Made by a program: the position numbers and the translations under genes
Notes under the pieces: generated by a model
Told to the model about the DNA's origin: nothing
Databases searched by the model: none
Seen by the model: the letters and a program-made list of their open reading frames with translations, nothing else
Shown: positions 23,638 through 33,038 of the stretch, one piece after another
How the letters are laid out: every line of letters starts with the position of its first letter
Position numbering within the stretch: position 1 is the stretch's first letter
Origin: a virus
Length of the DNA: 55,045 bases
Direction: 5' to 3' (one strand)
IMG/VR virus record: IMGVR_UViG_3300006790_001053
Coordinates: 1 to 55,045 of that record

Positions 23638-26292
23638 TTAATCACATAACCACACATCTATGTCAGCGTAAGTAGATACATATGTTCTGTATATTTTATA
23701 AATAGTTTCTTCACCACCTTCGGTTAAAGTTATTTCACCCATGTCTATCATTGGTATCGCAAATCCTACACATCCTTCATTACTATTTCTAAATAGTGAT
23801 GGTTGTTGCATCTCTTGTGGTATTAAAATAAATCCATATCCAGGACCTTCTTCTATACCAATATAAGTACTAACTGCGTGTAGACTATTTTTAATGGTTA
23901 GACTACTTAATAGAGTTTCATTAAAGGCAGACTCAATCAATTTACCATAGTAAATCGTATTATTTACTGTAGGTGGTTCTGGGTCATAATTACAAGTACC
24001 ATTATCAACTGTTGCGTTAGGATTGTAATTATTTGCCTCTGGGTCAGTACAACCTTGAATAACAACGTAATTACAAGAACCATCATCTATTGTCGCTAAT
24101 GGGTTGTAATTAGTAGCCTCTGAATCTGTACAACCTACTATAGTTCTAGGTTGTGGTGGTTCTAGATAAGTAATAAAGTCTTCTCTAACTACTTTTAATT
24201 TTGCTAGTGATATGTGTTGTGCTCTAGTAACAAGATATTCATCGGTGATTCTACTATAATCATCATCTATCACTAAACTAGTAGTACCAGAGATACTACC
24301 TTTCGGTATAGTTATTTCACAATTAGTGGCCGTAATAGGGCTACCACTAACAACACCAAATCGACAATCGAAGTTATAGGTAAAGTCTTCTGATAGTGTT
24401 TTATTTAACTCCGCAATATATTGTACATTGATAGAACCAGGTCCTATAATAGCTTTTAAATCAACACTAATTCCTAGAGTATCACTAGTTATCAATTCAC
24501 CATCTACACAAACACCACCATAGGTTACTAACGCTGGTTGAACTATTAAACTACCACCGAAGGTCTCTCTAACACAATATCTATTTGAATCTACATATAA
24601 GTTATTTCTTATTTCCATTAGATTCAATGGTTTTTTATAAAACCTTAATTGTGACAACTCACCATCGAAAGTACCAGCAAAATATTTGGCTATATCTAAA
24701 TTTTGGTCTTTAGGGTCTGGACCTCCAAATGTCTGAGATTCTAATAGTCCTTGTGAACCACCACCCCAAGATATATTATAAGGTACGCCTAATTGTTTGG
24801 AACTATATTCATTTAAAGCTCTTAGTTGTAATCCGATAAAATTATCTACTTTGTAGACCATTCTACCATTAACCCAAAACTTTAAAGTACCTGCGGGTAA
24901 ATTATTTTTAACACTGTTTTGACTGTAAGTAACTGCAATATGTGTCCAATTATCCCCACTCAATACAACAGGGTATTTAGAATAACCTTCTTCCATGGTT
25001 GTACCAGTAATAAAGAAACTTTTATTACCATTACTACTATAAGAACAATTACTACCGTCTGTTGAACCAGTTATATTACCGTCCTTATCTAATAAACAAC
25101 CATCTATTTCGTTTCCATTATCATCACACCAATACTCATAACCAGCTACAGTCATTTTTCTATAACCAATACGACCATCGGGTTTGATTCTAATACCTAA
25201 AGCATTTTCAGATAATTCATCACAATAAGTGGTGGCTGTAGTAGCTGTAACCGTACTACCAGTACAAGGATTACAACAACCCCAATCGATAAAATTGTAA
25301 TTACTTAAACTAAACCAATCTTGTCCTTCATTAGATATTATTGGTTCTTCACCATCGGGTGATAAGGGTATGATACCATCACAAGTATATAATCCTGTCT
25401 CACCAGAAAAAACATTTCTAAATTTATTTTCAGCTCTTGTCCCTATATAGAAAAGGAAACCTGTATTACCCGAAAAATTATCATTTAAACTATTATTAGT
25501 TAAACCAGAACAAGAACTATTATCCCATTTAACCCAAGTTTCCATAGACCAACCACCAGTACCAGTACTACAATCATTATTGGAAATATTAAAGTTGGTT
25601 GGCATTAAATCGTATTTGGTAGCGTCTACATCAACTTCTACATATTCATTAACAACTACTTCCTTATCACATTCAAAAGTGGTAGCGGTAACTTCTATTG
25701 GATTTGGGTTTTCAAAGTCTAGTTTGAAAAATCCTTGGTAAAATCCACCATCTAAACAAATAACATCTCCGACACTACAAGTTTTACCAGAATCATCTTT
25801 CTCTGTACAATAAGTTCCAGAATTTTGTTTAGTGGTAGTATTAGTGATATATGTCCATGGATAGTCGTACTTACCTTTAGTACCCACAGAAGTAGCATCA
25901 TTTACCGTATAACCAGTGACAGGATAAAGAATTACTTTTGTATCTGCTGTGGTGAAACTAACGGTGATTCCAGATAATCTATCATATCTACCATTATCCA
26001 CACCAGTTAAACCAAAATCACAAGTAGTAAATCCAGAACAAGGTTTTATTATTGCCTCATCCCATGTTACTAAAGATGTTAAAGAGTCACCATTAGTGGT
26101 GGTACCCGTATTATTAACATCTAACCAAAGAACTAGGTTATTGGTTACTATTTCTTTATTTGAGGTATCTTTTTTATTGGTTGCGTAATCTAAACATCTA
26201 CCTTCATTATCAGATGTAATATGAGCGTCCCAATAATTATTGTGTATTATTCTACCCTCTAAATTTTTAAAATAGTAACTACTTATACCCAT
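23638..26292 (-). CDS. Cys-rich virion protein with LamG domain and GCTDxxAxNYNP repeats
   Basis: 884 residues. An N-terminal segment (MGISSYYFKNLEGRII) and a concanavalin/LamG-type module, with WSMETWVKWDN near residue 245 and TLKFWVNGRMVYKVDNF and FDGELSQLRFYKKPLN near 495-575, suggest carbohydrate binding. Near residues 735-785 two tandem copies of GCTDSEATNYNPLATIDDG-SCNY occur (second copy GCTDPEANNYNPNATVDNG). These Asp/Asn-rich repeats with paired Cys resemble thrombospondin type 3 calcium-binding repeats and are common in secreted proteins of marine Bacteroidetes. More than 20 Cys residues are present, unusual for a cytoplasmically assembled virion protein. It is encoded between the YadA-repeat fibre and a small structural gene. 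Receptor binding is inferred. Confidence 0.8.
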   Translation of the reverse strand: MGISSYYFKNLEGRIIHNNYWDAHITSDNEGRCLDYATNKKDTSNKEIVTNNLVLWLDVNNTGTTTNGDSLTSLVTWDEAIIKPCSGFTTCDFGLTGVDNGRYDRLSGITVSFTTADTKVILYPVTGYTVNDATSVGTKGKYDYPWTYITNTTTKQNSGTYCTEKDDSGKTCSVGDVICLDGGFYQGFFKLDFENPNPIEVTATTFECDKEVVVNEYVEVDVDATKYDLMPTNFNISNNDCSTGTGGWSMETWVKWDNSSCSGLTNNSLNDNFSGNTGFLFYIGTRAENKFRNVFSGETGLYTCDGIIPLSPDGEEPIISNEGQDWFSLSNYNFIDWGCCNPCTGSTVTATTATTYCDELSENALGIRIKPDGRIGYRKMTVAGYEYWCDDNGNEIDGCLLDKDGNITGSTDGSNCSYSSNGNKSFFITGTTMEEGYSKYPVVLSGDNWTHIAVTYSQNSVKNNLPAGTLKFWVNGRMVYKVDNFIGLQLRALNEYSSKQLGVPYNISWGGGSQGLLESQTFGGPDPKDQNLDIAKYFAGTFDGELSQLRFYKKPLNLMEIRNNLYVDSNRYCVRETFGGSLIVQPALVTYGGVCVDGELITSDTLGISVDLKAIIGPGSINVQYIAELNKTLSEDFTYNFDCRFGVVSGSPITATNCEITIPKGSISGTTSLVIDDDYSRITDEYLVTRAQHISLAKLKVVREDFITYLEPPQPRTIVGCTDSEATNYNPLATIDDGSCNYVVIQGCTDPEANNYNPNATVDNGTCNYDPEPPTVNNTIYYGKLIESAFNETLLSSLTIKNSLHAVSTYIGIEEGPGYGFILIPQEMQQPSLFRNSNEGCVGFAIPMIDMGEITLTEGGEETIYKIYRTYVSTYADIDVWLCD

Positions 26293-26301
26293 ATCATTAT
26301 T

Positions 26302-28236
26302 TTATCTAACAAGATAAATAGCTATATCACTGTTAATATCTTTAATTTTTATCCATCTTGAAGGTATCTGTTGGTTTTTCAAGACTCTTATCTGACCTAA
26401 TAAACCAACAACATTCCATTCTTTCCTTTCTTTTCTAGTTTGATAGGGGATTGAAGGGTCAAACTCTGTATTTAAAACCCTTCTCTTACCCTGTTTAGTA
26501 ACGAATACTTCTTCTCCGTTTGGTCCTACATAAACATCAACATCGTATTCGTAATCTTCATATACATAATTACCCCAAACATCTTTTATATATTTTCCAA
26601 CCCATTCATCTGAGGTACCATCCTCACAATTTCCAACAATTGTGGGTTTTGATGAAATAACACCGATAGCGTTATTTGGGTCGATACATTCTTTTACTTT
26701 ACCATTATCTAATTCAACTACTGTCCCAAAAGGGATAGAAGAACCATCTACTGATTCAAAATATTCAGCGTAGTCGGCCCCAGAATTGTAAGTAGCTCCA
26801 GCACCATATATCTCACCGGCTGAATCTACTCTAAAAGCGTTAGCTCTAGCTGCTGCGGAAGTACCTCTACCTACAACTAGGTATTGGTTTGTATTACCAG
26901 TTGTATTATATCTACCCATCACGGTTTGATAATCTTCATAAGCTATGGTTCCTAGACCACTTGCGTGTGAAGCTATACCAACAGTAGTACTTATACCCGC
27001 TCTAGTACCACTCCCTTCTGAATGTGAATAATTACCATAAGTTACGGTAGAAAGACCTTCTGCGTGAGAACCTAAACCATTAGTTTCGGTACCGTCTCCT
27101 TCTGTGTGAGAATAATTTGAATTGGTTAGGGTATCCACACCTTCAGCGTGAGAAGCTTGACCAGCTGATACAGTACCATCTCCTTCTGCGTGAGAAGATT
27201 CACCACTAGCTAAAGTAGTTATACCCTCTGAATGTGAGTAGTTAGTAGTAGCACTTGTAGCTATACCTTCCGCGTGACAATAACTAGCTGTAGCAAAAGT
27301 TAATGTACCTTCACTATGTGCTCCTTGTCCACTAGCCGTAGTGGTAGTACCTTCAGCGTGTGAACTAACACCACTAGCTAAAGTACCACTTCCCTCTGAG
27401 TGTGCGTAATCACCAGATGCTACAGTTAAAAGACCTTCACTGTGTGATGCTTCACCAGCCGCAATAGAACCATTACCTTCTGCGTGTGAAGTCCCACCAC
27501 TAGCCACAGTACTATCACCCTCTGCGTGAGAATATGCATTAAAGGCAACTGTATTAATACCCTCAGCGTGTGCTCCTTCAGCACTAGCCACAGTATTAAT
27601 ACCCTCAGAATGTGAATAACGACCACTCGCGGTTGTGTTACCACCTTCAGAGTGTGATACAATACCACTAGCTGTTGTACTAAGACCTTCAGCGTGAGAA
27701 GCTTGACCAGCTGATACAGTTCCAGAACCTTCAGCGTGAGAAGATTCACCACTAGCTAAAGTAGTTATACCCTCTGCGTGAGATTGTGTTCCATAAGCTT
27801 TAGTATTTCTACCGTGAGCTAAGGAAGAGGCTCCACCAGCAATTGTTGTTCTACCCATAGAAGTAGAAGTCACACCAGAAGCTACAGTATTAATCCCCAT
27901 AGACGTAGAAGCGTAACCACTTGCTAAATTACTATCACCCCAAGCTACCGCATATTGACCAGTAGCATCAACAGTTGTGATATTACTAGATATTATATTT
28001 TCTAAATTAGTTGAACCAGAAGTCCAAAAGATACCTGGTGTGACAGCTGGTACTGATGCCCAACCCACATTACCATCTTTATCTGTAGCCGTTAAAACGT
28101 GTCCTATAGTAACATTATTGTTATATGCTAAATTACCTGTAATGATGGTGTCACCAGAAAGTGTCATAGTGTCACCACTCATTTGTTTCATATCCCTATC
28201 TTGAAATCTAGGTCTTGTATTAAAAATTGCTGCCAT
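26302..28236 (-). CDS. Fibre with YadA-like head repeats and Peptidase_G2-like self-cleaving C-terminus
   Basis: 644 residues from ATG at 28236 (MAAIFNTRPRFQ); an in-frame TTG at 28254 lies within the upstream gene and is rejected. Residues about 90-430 are some 25 copies of a 14-residue repeat of the form ASGxxSHAEGxxTV, as in YadA-like adhesin heads, which fold as a trimeric left-handed beta roll. The C-terminus (from about 440: YLVVGRGTSAAARANAFRVD, GADYAEYFE, AIGVISSKPTIVG) matches the Peptidase_G2 family of phi29 gp12-type appendages, an intramolecular chaperone that trimerises the fibre and then cuts itself off. It lies two bases after the neck gene. Receptor-binding or head fibre is inferred. 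Confidence 0.85.
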   Translation of the reverse strand: MAAIFNTRPRFQDRDMKQMSGDTMTLSGDTIITGNLAYNNNVTIGHVLTATDKDGNVGWASVPAVTPGIFWTSGSTNLENIISSNITTVDATGQYAVAWGDSNLASGYASTSMGINTVASGVTSTSMGRTTIAGGASSLAHGRNTKAYGTQSHAEGITTLASGESSHAEGSGTVSAGQASHAEGLSTTASGIVSHSEGGNTTASGRYSHSEGINTVASAEGAHAEGINTVAFNAYSHAEGDSTVASGGTSHAEGNGSIAAGEASHSEGLLTVASGDYAHSEGSGTLASGVSSHAEGTTTTASGQGAHSEGTLTFATASYCHAEGIATSATTNYSHSEGITTLASGESSHAEGDGTVSAGQASHAEGVDTLTNSNYSHTEGDGTETNGLGSHAEGLSTVTYGNYSHSEGSGTRAGISTTVGIASHASGLGTIAYEDYQTVMGRYNTTGNTNQYLVVGRGTSAAARANAFRVDSAGEIYGAGATYNSGADYAEYFESVDGSSIPFGTVVELDNGKVKECIDPNNAIGVISSKPTIVGNCEDGTSDEWVGKYIKDVWGNYVYEDYEYDVDVYVGPNGEEVFVTKQGKRRVLNTEFDPSIPYQTRKERKEWNVVGLLGQIRVLKNQQIPSRWIKIKDINSDIAIYLVR

Positions 28237-28238
28237 AA

Positions 28239-29387
28239 TTAAATTACATTCCAATGATGACCCAAAGGCCTAAATTGTAATGACTTGTTTAAGTTTTCTG
28301 CTTCTAATGCTTTTCTTTCCAACATTTTGTCTGGTCTTAGTCTTTCCAATCTATCTTTTAATCTCTCCCAAAGTTTTTCTTTATCTTCTTTAGATTCATT
28401 TAAAAGTGAGTCATAATCCATAGTAACATCTGCATCTGTTACACCTAAAGAACCACCAAACTTACCTCTAACCCTACCTAGGGTTTCTTTACACATAGCT
28501 GTGAAATAATCTCTAACCCATTGTTTAGAAGGTGTATTTAACTCGTCAAAGTCTACCACATTGACTGGTACATCTGAGGGTAGTTTTACAATATCTTTAT
28601 TATCATTAAGACATCTTTTTCTATCTTCATCATCTTTTGTTTCATAGTAATGATACCAAACCTTACTACCAGTAACATCGATACCATTCCTACCTCCGTT
28701 TATACTACCGAATATTATTCTAGAACCTGGAGGTGGTATTAAATGTAGTAATTTAGTTCCATTTGGTCCCGCGGTTATTTTATAAATTAAATCACCAGAT
28801 ATAATTCTTTGTTTTAAACTGTAATCAGCATCTCTACTAAGTATATCATAAGAAGAACCTAAAAAGAAACCACCATAACCTAATCCACCAGCTCCACCAG
28901 CAAAAGGTAATTGACCAAATCCTCCACCGAATCCAGCATCACCAAACCCATAAGAGGCGTAAAGTGCGTGGTCTATCGTTGGTGGGGTTATCCATAGTAC
29001 TTCGTTAATCTCACGACCAGCAGGTATTTCATAAACTTGTTGTCCCGCTTTTACAGTTACATAATCTTTTTTAAGTTCCCAAGGACCTCTAGCTTGTAAA
29101 CCAACGATTTTAGAATAAGCGTAAGTAAAAGAATCTTCATAAGCCATTTCTTTCACTGTTAAAGCTTTAGTCAAATCTGTTGTGGTTAAATCTTTTCCAT
29201 ATAAAGAAGTCCATTGTGACTCTATTAACCACTCATTGATGTAAGAAGAATGGTCTTCGATGGAAATCTCTAGTAAAGTCTCCAACATTTCATCCTCTAA
29301 CTCAACTTTTCTTATTGGTGCTCCTAATCGATGTTTTACTTGTCTAAATAATTTTTCTCTCTCAGAATCAGATATAATTAAACTCAT
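28239..29387 (-). CDS. Candidate neck protein (T4 gp13-like)
   Basis: 382 residues. The N-terminus VKHRLGAPIRKVELEDEMLE followed by a helix matches the recalled gp13 pattern (RRLGxPVxxVEVxxxQ, then a helix), and the next segment contains WELKKDYVTVKAGQQVYEIP and later WVRDYFTAMCKETLGRVRGKF near residue 290, also typical of this family. A Gly- and Phe-rich insertion (residues about 140-170, GFGDAGFGGGFGQLPF) is peculiar to this protein. T4 gp13 works with gp14 to complete the head. Here gp13-like and gp14-like genes are more than 20 kb apart, in contrast to T4. A late motif lies 13 bases upstream of the ATG, and the fibre gene follows two bases after its stop. Confidence 0.6.
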   Translation of the reverse strand: MSLIISDSEREKLFRQVKHRLGAPIRKVELEDEMLETLLEISIEDHSSYINEWLIESQWTSLYGKDLTTTDLTKALTVKEMAYEDSFTYAYSKIVGLQARGPWELKKDYVTVKAGQQVYEIPAGREINEVLWITPPTIDHALYASYGFGDAGFGGGFGQLPFAGGAGGLGYGGFFLGSSYDILSRDADYSLKQRIISGDLIYKITAGPNGTKLLHLIPPPGSRIIFGSINGGRNGIDVTGSKVWYHYYETKDDEDRKRCLNDNKDIVKLPSDVPVNVVDFDELNTPSKQWVRDYFTAMCKETLGRVRGKFGGSLGVTDADVTMDYDSLLNESKEDKEKLWERLKDRLERLRPDKMLERKALEAENLNKSLQFRPLGHHWNVI

Positions 29388-29400
29388 TATTACTTTTTTT

Positions 29401-29409
29401 TATAAATAT
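29401..29409 (-). promoter_or_regulatory. Late-type promoter motif before the gp13-like gene
   Basis: Exact ATATTTATA on the minus strand, 13 bases before the ATG at 29387. The operon it heads may run to 23125. Confidence 0.7.
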
Positions 29410-29521
29410 GCACAACATTTATTAATCTTTCGAATTAAGCCTCTTTACTAATAATCTTATTTTACTTATTTTTATAAAAAACGAGTGGTTAAGATTAAAC
29501 CCGTCCAAAAAATCAAAACAT

Positions 29522-32395
29522 ATGGAAGAAAAAGAAATAAAACAGGCAACACCCGAAGACATTAAAAAATTTCTTGAGGGACATGATGATGAGAAATACA
29601 TCGTATCTATAGAACTAGACCAAACAGGTGATTGGTCGGTAGATGAAACAAACAAAGTATATATCGTAATAGATGACCCTAAAAAGGGTAAAAAAATAAA
29701 ATCACAAAAATTCACACCTTTTTGTTGGACCAAATCTTTAAGAGGTAGTGGTTTCTATGAAGATGACCTAGATAAAATTAGAGAAAACGCTAAAAAATTC
29801 GGTATCTATACTGAAAAACTAAAAACTGGTGATAATGAAAGGTTAGAAGATGGTTATAAGTATGTTGTAAAAACAACTGGTACTTATAGAAACTTAGTAG
29901 ATTTTTTTAGGAGAGGTGGAATCAACCCTTGGGATAGGGATAGAAGATTGGTACAAATATTACCACCAGTTGAACAATTTATGATACAAACTGGGAAAAG
30001 ACTTTTTAAAGGTTATGAAGATTATACTGAAGTACATAAATTAACTTTCGATATTGAGACCACTAGTTTGACACCAGAAACAGGTCATTGTTTTATGATT
30101 GGTATCAAGGATAATCGTGGTTTTAAAGAATTGATTACTGCTTATGATTCCAATGGTGATTATAACGAAGAGTATGAAAAAATGATGTATGAGAAATTTT
30201 TCGATATCATACACGAACTAGAACCTACTGTTATCATTGGGTATAACTCTGAGAACTTTGACTGGAACTATATTTTCCGTAGAATGGAGTTATTAGGTAT
30301 TTCAAAAACTAGTATTAAGAAATCTAAAAAGACTGGTAGGGTAACCTCCATCAACATAGAGAATGAAATAATTAAAACCAAACACCCCCTCATCGGTTGT
30401 TTTAGAAAACCTTCTACTTTGAAATTAGGTGCGGAAACAGAGGATTATGACCAAACTACAATGTGGGGTTATAATGTTATGGATACCTATCACAGAGTTA
30501 GACAAGCGATGGCATTGAATTCGAGTCTTCAAAGTGGTAGTTTGAAGTATATAGCTAAGGAAGCTGGTATTGAGAGAAACAATCGTGTTTACATTGATGG
30601 GGGTCAGTTAGGTAAGATTTGGAAAGAAAATAAAGAATTTTATTACAACCCAACATCAGGACAATGGTATTCATTAGATGGTGTTAAACCAGAACCTAAA
30701 CAAGTTAATGAAGAAATAATAGAAGGTTATGAAGATAAATGGGAAGTGGTAGATGGTAGATTCTTATTAAAAGAATATCTTAACGATGACCTTTTAGAAA
30801 CTGAACAAGTAGATGATATCTATGCACAAGCTGGATTCTTAACCGCAGCTTTAGTACCAACCAATTTTACACGTTCCATTACAATGGGTACGGCTACAAT
30901 GTGGAAAACTCTTATGATGTCTTGGTCTTATGAAAATGAATTAGCATTACCAGATATACAAGAAAAAAGAGACTTTGTGGGTGGTTTATCTAGATTATTG
31001 AAACTAGGGTTTAGTGAGAATATAGCTAAGTTTGACTACGCCTCACTCTATCCATCAATTCAATTAACACATGAGGTATTTCCCGAAGTTGATGTGTCTG
31101 GTGCCTTGAGAGCTATGTTACGTTATCTTTTAGATACTAGAAATGAATATAAGTACTTAGCGGGTAAATATTATAAAGAAGGTAATGATAAGTTAGGTAG
31201 TAAGTTTGATAAAAAACAATTACCGATTAAAATCTTTAACAACTCCGCTTTCGGTTCTATCTCAGCTCCTTATATCTTTCCTTGGGGTGATATTAACATT
31301 GGTGAGACGATTACTTGTACTGGTAGACAATACCTAAGACATATGATACAATTCTTTATTGACAGAGGTTATGACCCATTAGTTTTAGATACTGATGGTG
31401 TTAATTTCTCTTATGGTGGTAATGTTAGAAAACATACTTACATTGGAAAGGGATTACATAGATTTGTTAAAGAGGGTGAAAATTATGAAGGTATTGAGGC
31501 TGACGTAGCAGAATATAATGATAGGTTTATGCATGGAGAAATGGGGTTAGATATTGATGAAATTTGGCCAGCTACAATAAATCTATCTCGTAAAAACTAC
31601 GCCACACTGAAACCCAACGGTAAAATAAAACTAACTGGTAACACAATAAAAGGTAAAACAATACAGAAATACATCAAGAACTTCTTGAATAAGGGTATTA
31701 AAATGTTATTACAAGGAAAGGGTAAAGAATTTGTGGATTATTATAATGAGTATTTAGAAAGAATTTATAATATGGATATACCTTTAGCTGAAATAGCTAA
31801 TAAGTCTAAGGTAAAAAAGACTATTAAACAATATAAGAATAGAGGTCTTAATAAAAACAAACAACCTTTACCTAGACAAGCTCATATGGAGTTATTAATA
31901 AAAGAGGGAATTCGACCACAATTAGGTGACGAAGTTTATTATGTTAATAATGGTACTAGAAAATCACACGGTGATATACAAGTAAGAAAAAGAAAAACAG
32001 ACCCAGAAGAGGGGGTTTTAATATTCAATTCTTATTTGATTAGTAGTGAACAGATGGAAAAAAACCCAAACCTAAAAGGTGAATATAATGTACCTAAATA
32101 CGTAGAATCTTTTAATAAAAAAGTAGAGCCTTTATTGGTTGTTTTTAGAACACACATTAGGGAGTCATTATTGATAACTGACCCATCTGAAAAACAATTC
32201 TTCACAAGGAGTGAATTAGAATTGGTTAATGGTATTGCTAGTAAACCAGGTGACCAAGATGACTTAACAGAATTAATGACGATGTCTGATGAGGAAAAGG
32301 TGTTTTGGACAAAGAATAATACATCACCCAACTTCATGATTAATGATAGGTTAGGTGATGAAATAGATTCTGAAGAAGAAAAAGAGTATTTTTAG
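29522..32395 (+). CDS. Family B DNA polymerase (T4 gp43-like)
   Basis: 957 residues. The 3'-5' exonuclease motifs are present: Exo I FDIETT at about residue 177, Exo II IGYNSENFDWNYIF near 240, Exo III YNVMDTYHRV near 320. Polymerase motif A is KFDYASLYPSI at about 503, motif B KKQLPIKIFNNSAFGS near 565-580, and motif C LDTDGV near 621, with both catalytic Asp residues but Gly where T4 has Ser. The length is close to T4 gp43 (898). It is the phage replicase. It stands alone on the plus strand, divergent from the gp13-like gene, without the late motif. An element TTAAACCCGTCC lies 12 bases upstream of the ATG; a related AAACCCGT occurs before phoH. Confidence 0.96.
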   Translation: MEEKEIKQATPEDIKKFLEGHDDEKYIVSIELDQTGDWSVDETNKVYIVIDDPKKGKKIKSQKFTPFCWTKSLRGSGFYEDDLDKIRENAKKFGIYTEKLKTGDNERLEDGYKYVVKTTGTYRNLVDFFRRGGINPWDRDRRLVQILPPVEQFMIQTGKRLFKGYEDYTEVHKLTFDIETTSLTPETGHCFMIGIKDNRGFKELITAYDSNGDYNEEYEKMMYEKFFDIIHELEPTVIIGYNSENFDWNYIFRRMELLGISKTSIKKSKKTGRVTSINIENEIIKTKHPLIGCFRKPSTLKLGAETEDYDQTTMWGYNVMDTYHRVRQAMALNSSLQSGSLKYIAKEAGIERNNRVYIDGGQLGKIWKENKEFYYNPTSGQWYSLDGVKPEPKQVNEEIIEGYEDKWEVVDGRFLLKEYLNDDLLETEQVDDIYAQAGFLTAALVPTNFTRSITMGTATMWKTLMMSWSYENELALPDIQEKRDFVGGLSRLLKLGFSENIAKFDYASLYPSIQLTHEVFPEVDVSGALRAMLRYLLDTRNEYKYLAGKYYKEGNDKLGSKFDKKQLPIKIFNNSAFGSISAPYIFPWGDINIGETITCTGRQYLRHMIQFFIDRGYDPLVLDTDGVNFSYGGNVRKHTYIGKGLHRFVKEGENYEGIEADVAEYNDRFMHGEMGLDIDEIWPATINLSRKNYATLKPNGKIKLTGNTIKGKTIQKYIKNFLNKGIKMLLQGKGKEFVDYYNEYLERIYNMDIPLAEIANKSKVKKTIKQYKNRGLNKNKQPLPRQAHMELLIKEGIRPQLGDEVYYVNNGTRKSHGDIQVRKRKTDPEEGVLIFNSYLISSEQMEKNPNLKGEYNVPKYVESFNKKVEPLLVVFRTHIRESLLITDPSEKQFFTRSELELVNGIASKPGDQDDLTELMTMSDEEKVFWTKNNTSPNFMINDRLGDEIDSEEEKEYF

Positions 32396-32426
32396 TTAAA
32401 AAACTTAATTTATTAATAAATAAAAG

Positions 32427-32435
32427 ATATTTATA
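32427..32435 (+). promoter_or_regulatory. Late-type promoter motif before the 32.4-34.9 kb operon
   Basis: Exact ATATTTATA on the plus strand, 12 bases before the ATG at 32448, followed by an A-rich leader. Confidence 0.7.
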
Positions 32436-32447
32436 GATAAAAATACT

Positions 32448-33038
32448 ATGAATATTATTTTATTATCTGAATTAGTGAACAAAAATGGCTCTAAGTTAGG
32501 TGGTGATTATAAAATAGACCAAATAGATTCTATGACCACATCACCAGCTGAACCACCTCCCACTACAGATGATTTTATGAGAGCTACTAAACAAGGTAAA
32601 AGTTTATACATGTTTAGGTCTTTTTATACTGAAGATGGAGAAGAAAATAAGGATGTTAAATTATCTAAAAAAGATAAACAAAAAAAGAATCCTAAAAAAG
32701 CTAAAGTAACTAAAAAGAAGAAAAAGGCTAAAATCAAAGAAAGTGATGAAGTTAAATTAAATTCACTTATAGAAGATGTTTTCACAAAAAAAGATTTTGA
32801 CAAAGAGTTTGTTCAGAAAAAAGATATGGGTTTAGAAAGGGGTGAAATACCTAGTTTAGAATTCATAAGAGAAACAAACCCAATACTAATCAGAAAGGTT
32901 AGTGCATTAAAAGAGATTATAGAAAAAAATATATCCTCTGGTGAAGAGATAGCTGTAGTTTTAAATCATTTATTAGGATTAGATTTAAGTGATGTCCCAA
33001 ATGAATATAAAAAAATATTAAGAGATAAATTAAACTAA
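32448..33038 (+). CDS. Lys-rich late protein, unknown function
   Basis: 196 residues. A non-charged N-terminal part (residues 1-55, with SPAEPPPTTDDFMRATKQGKS) is followed by a strongly basic stretch near residues 73-96 (KKNPKKAKVTKKKKKAKIK), then a helical acidic C-terminal half (NSLIEDVFTKKDFDKEF and later ISSGEEIAVVLNHLLG). The basic patch could bind DNA or RNA, as in internal head proteins or packaging factors. It is the first gene of a late operon of small proteins and overlaps the next gene by one base (TAATG). No family recognised. Confidence 0.65.
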   Translation: MNIILLSELVNKNGSKLGGDYKIDQIDSMTTSPAEPPPTTDDFMRATKQGKSLYMFRSFYTEDGEENKDVKLSKKDKQKKNPKKAKVTKKKKKAKIKESDEVKLNSLIEDVFTKKDFDKEFVQKKDMGLERGEIPSLEFIRETNPILIRKVSALKEIIEKNISSGEEIAVVLNHLLGLDLSDVPNEYKKILRDKLN

